A model generated the notes under the pieces. The model did not search any database. It saw nothing but the letters and a program-made list of their open reading frames with translations, and was not told where the DNA came from. The position numbers were made by a program, and so were the translations under genes. Below, piece after piece: positions 61,801 to 64,000 of a stretch of DNA of 64,000 nt (its first letter is position 1; each line of letters opens with the position of its first letter). The stretch covers positions 62,001 to 126,000 of the forward strand of contig MU278381.1 in assembly GCA_022385755.1 (NCBI GenBank), read 5' to 3'. This stretch comes from Trametopsis cervina (lineage: Eukaryota > Basidiomycota > Agaricomycetes > Polyporales > Irpicaceae).

Positions 61801-64000
61801 GTACAGTCTAACGCCGGGCGCATCTCTTAACCTGCTGTCCAGTCGGTGCAACGTTTCTACTATTAGCCCCCAAACTCTTCGCCAGGCCAAACAGCGAGGT
61901 TTCTCAGACCGTCAGCTTGCGACATGCATGGGTTCTACGGAGCTCGCTGTCCGTCGCCTTCGTCTGGAGCATTCGATTACCCCATTCGTAAAGCAGATCG
62001 ACACAGTAGCCGCGGAATTCCCTGCCTTCACCAACTACCTCTATACGACATATAACGCGGTAGAACATGACATTTCGTTTGAGGACAGAGGCGTCATAGT
62101 CCTTGGATCTGGTGTGTATCGGATCGGCTCCTCGGTCGAATTCGATTGGTGCGCCGTTCGTGCAATTCGCACGCTACGCGACAATGGGCTCCCCACCGTG
62201 ATGGTCAACTACAATCCTGAAACTGTCAGTACCGATTATGATGAGGCCGACCGTCTGTACTTCGAGAACATCAGCTTGGAGACCATTCTCGACATCTACG
62301 ACACTGAAAGTGCACGAGGAGTCATCATATCCATGGGTGGCCAGACCCCAAACAATATCGCGCTCCCACTCTATCGACAGAACGTCAAGATATACGGAAC
62401 CTCCCCTGAGATGATTGACACTGCGGAGAATCGCTACAAGTTCTCCCGCCTTCTTGACGAGATCGGTGTCGACCAGCCTCGCTGGAAGGAACTCTCCAGT
62501 TTCGAAGAAGCCCATGTGTTCTGCGAGTCTGTTGGCTATCCTGTCCTGGTTCGGCCGTCTTACGTGCTCTCTGGTGCAGCCATGAATGTCGTGTTTGGCC
62601 CGAACGACCTTTCTGGCTACCTTTCTCAGGCTACCGCTGTTTCTCGCGAACACCCGGTCGTCATCACGAAGTACATTGAAGGCGCGAAGGAAATCGAAAT
62701 GGACGCAGTCGCCAAAGACGGAAAGATGGTGATGCACTACATCTCGGAGCATGTCGAAAATGCTGGGGTGCACTCAGGAGATGCGACATTGATTCACCCG
62801 CCCCAAGATTTGGACCCTGAGACGGTACGACAGATTGAAGAGGCCACCGCCAAGATTGGTAATGCTCTCAATGTTACTGGGCCTTTCAACATCCAGTTCA
62901 TTGCGAAGAATAACGAGATTAAGGTTATTGAATGCAACCTCCGAGCAGCGCGTTCCTTCCCCTTCGTGTCTAAAGTTACCGGAATAGACGCAATCGAGCT
63001 TGCGACGAAGGTCATGCTAGGACTCCCAGTTGAGGCATACCCGGATCCAGGTCTTCCTCCGGACTACGTAGGAGTCAAAGTCCCTCAGTTCAGTTTCTCT
63101 CGGCTTTCTGGAGCAGACCCCGTCCTCGGAGTTGAGATGGCGTCCACTGGAGAAGTTGCATGCTTCGGGCGAGATAAGTATGAAGCCTATGTCAAGGCGC
63201 TCATCTCGACAGGAATCGTACTTCCGAAGAAGAACATACTTTTCTCAGTCGGAGGGTACAAGGAGAAACTCGAGCTCCTTCCATCGGTGCAGAAGTTGCA
63301 TGCCTGTGGATATCAAATATTTGCGACTTCTGGAACCGCTGATTTCCTGACGGAGCACAACATTCCTTGCAAGGTGATGGTTGCCGCTCCATATGCGTCA
63401 AAGATTTGTCATACTAACCCCCTTGTAGTACCTCGAAACTCTTCCCGAGGACAGCAATGACATGCAGAAGTCGGAATATTCTCTTACCCAGCATCTGGCG
63501 AACAACCTCATTGACATGTATATCAACCTGCCCTCAAAGAACCACTTCAGACGACCAGCTAGCTATGCCAGTAAGGGGTACCGCACACGTCGCATGGCCG
63601 TCGACTTCGCTGTACCGCTTATCACCAACGTGAAAGTCGCGAAGATCTTATTTGAAGCCCTAGTTCGACGACTGCCTCTCGATGTGTCGCCTATCGACTT
63701 CAAGACCTCGCACAAGACCTATACACTTCCTGGTCTTGTTAACGTTTCCGCATTTGTACCCGGCCTACTCGAAGACTCGTCCTCCGATCTGGTCGCTGCC
63801 ACCAAAGCGTCCATCAGTGGGGGATTCTCCACCACTATTGTGCTTCCGTTCGGAAAGGATTCCGAGATCAGAGATCAAGCCACTTTCGACAAAGTGCGGG
63901 CGAATTTCTCTCGAGTGTCATACTGCAATTACGCGCTTAGTGTGACAGCGACTCCCTCCAACTCTGGCCTTCTCGACGACGAGCTGCAAGCCGATGCGAA
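58828..64000 (+). CDS. ura2: URA2-type multifunctional pyrimidine enzyme (GATase-CPSase-DHOase-like, 3' end cut)
   Basis: First enzyme of pyrimidine synthesis, glutamine-dependent carbamoyl phosphate synthetase fused to aspartate transcarbamoylase. Start [20 protein letters not shown]. The glutaminase domain shows [30 protein letters not shown] with the catalytic Cys, and [15 protein letters not shown] with His and Glu. The first synthetase half begins [20 protein letters not shown], the second [19 protein letters not shown]; biotin-carboxylase-like ATP-grasp motifs follow each. The regulatory domain ends near [14 protein letters not shown], spliced across 63374-63428 (intron with TACTAAC) to [13 protein letters not shown]. 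The DHOase-like segment reads [15 protein letters not shown], where the HxH metal site of active enzymes is missing. The ATCase part lies beyond the window. Several short introns interrupt the gene. Confidence 0.95.

Overview
The window looks like nuclear DNA from a filamentous basidiomycete, probably an Agaricomycete of the polypore or mushroom type. The evidence is gene-dense DNA on both strands, very many 48-65 nt GT-AG introns, several microexons, and families typical of these fungi: DUF2235 hydrolase, DUF6533 membrane protein, fungal SLATT, questin oxidase-like proteins and an MYND-finger protein. No bacterial-style operons, rRNA, tRNA or CRISPR arrays were seen. Coordinates given for multi-exon genes are whole-gene spans from start codon to stop codon; where I worked out splice sites by hand they are stated.

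Layout. 1-1431 is the 5' part of a DUF2235 hydrolase running off the left edge. 3.9-5.7 kb is a DUF6533 membrane protein. 7.2-13.8 kb is an accessory block: a small cysteine-rich secreted protein, an N-terminally truncated NRPS-like thioester reductase, a questin oxidase-like Baeyer-Villiger oxidase, and a convergent phytanoyl-CoA dioxygenase-like enzyme. 15.8-18.3 kb is a SLATT-domain protein with a long disordered N-terminus. 18.8-28.7 kb is mostly housekeeping: CFIm25, an alpha/beta hydrolase, an MYND-finger membrane protein, a DnaJ co-chaperone, tyrosyl-tRNA synthetase and a CoA-type Nudix hydrolase. 28.9-38.1 kb carries second copies of the secreted protein and of the questin oxidase, separated by an S9 peptidase and O-acetylhomoserine sulfhydrylase. 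38.3-41.0 kb is an AzgA-type purine permease with paired GATA sites upstream. 41.8-46.1 kb is a Rho guanine-nucleotide exchange factor, and a degenerate copy of its 3' end lies at 49.6-49.8 kb. Between them is a short HeLo-like protein. 49.8-54.2 kb holds an MFS transporter, the GINS subunit SLD5 and the corepressor subunit NC2alpha. 56.3-58.1 kb is a disordered protein ending in acidic repeats. The window closes with the start of the multifunctional pyrimidine enzyme URA2 (GATase-CPSase, inactive DHOase-like segment, truncated before ATCase).

How the parts relate. The clearest feature beyond single genes is dispersed paralogy: secreted protein plus questin oxidase occurs at 7-13 kb and again at 29-38 kb, each pair with the same exon structure. 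The 8-14 kb block (carrier-bound acid reductase remnant, Baeyer-Villiger-type oxidase, 2-oxoglutarate dioxygenase) has the look of a small or decaying secondary-metabolite locus, but no synthase with an adenylation or ketosynthase domain is present.
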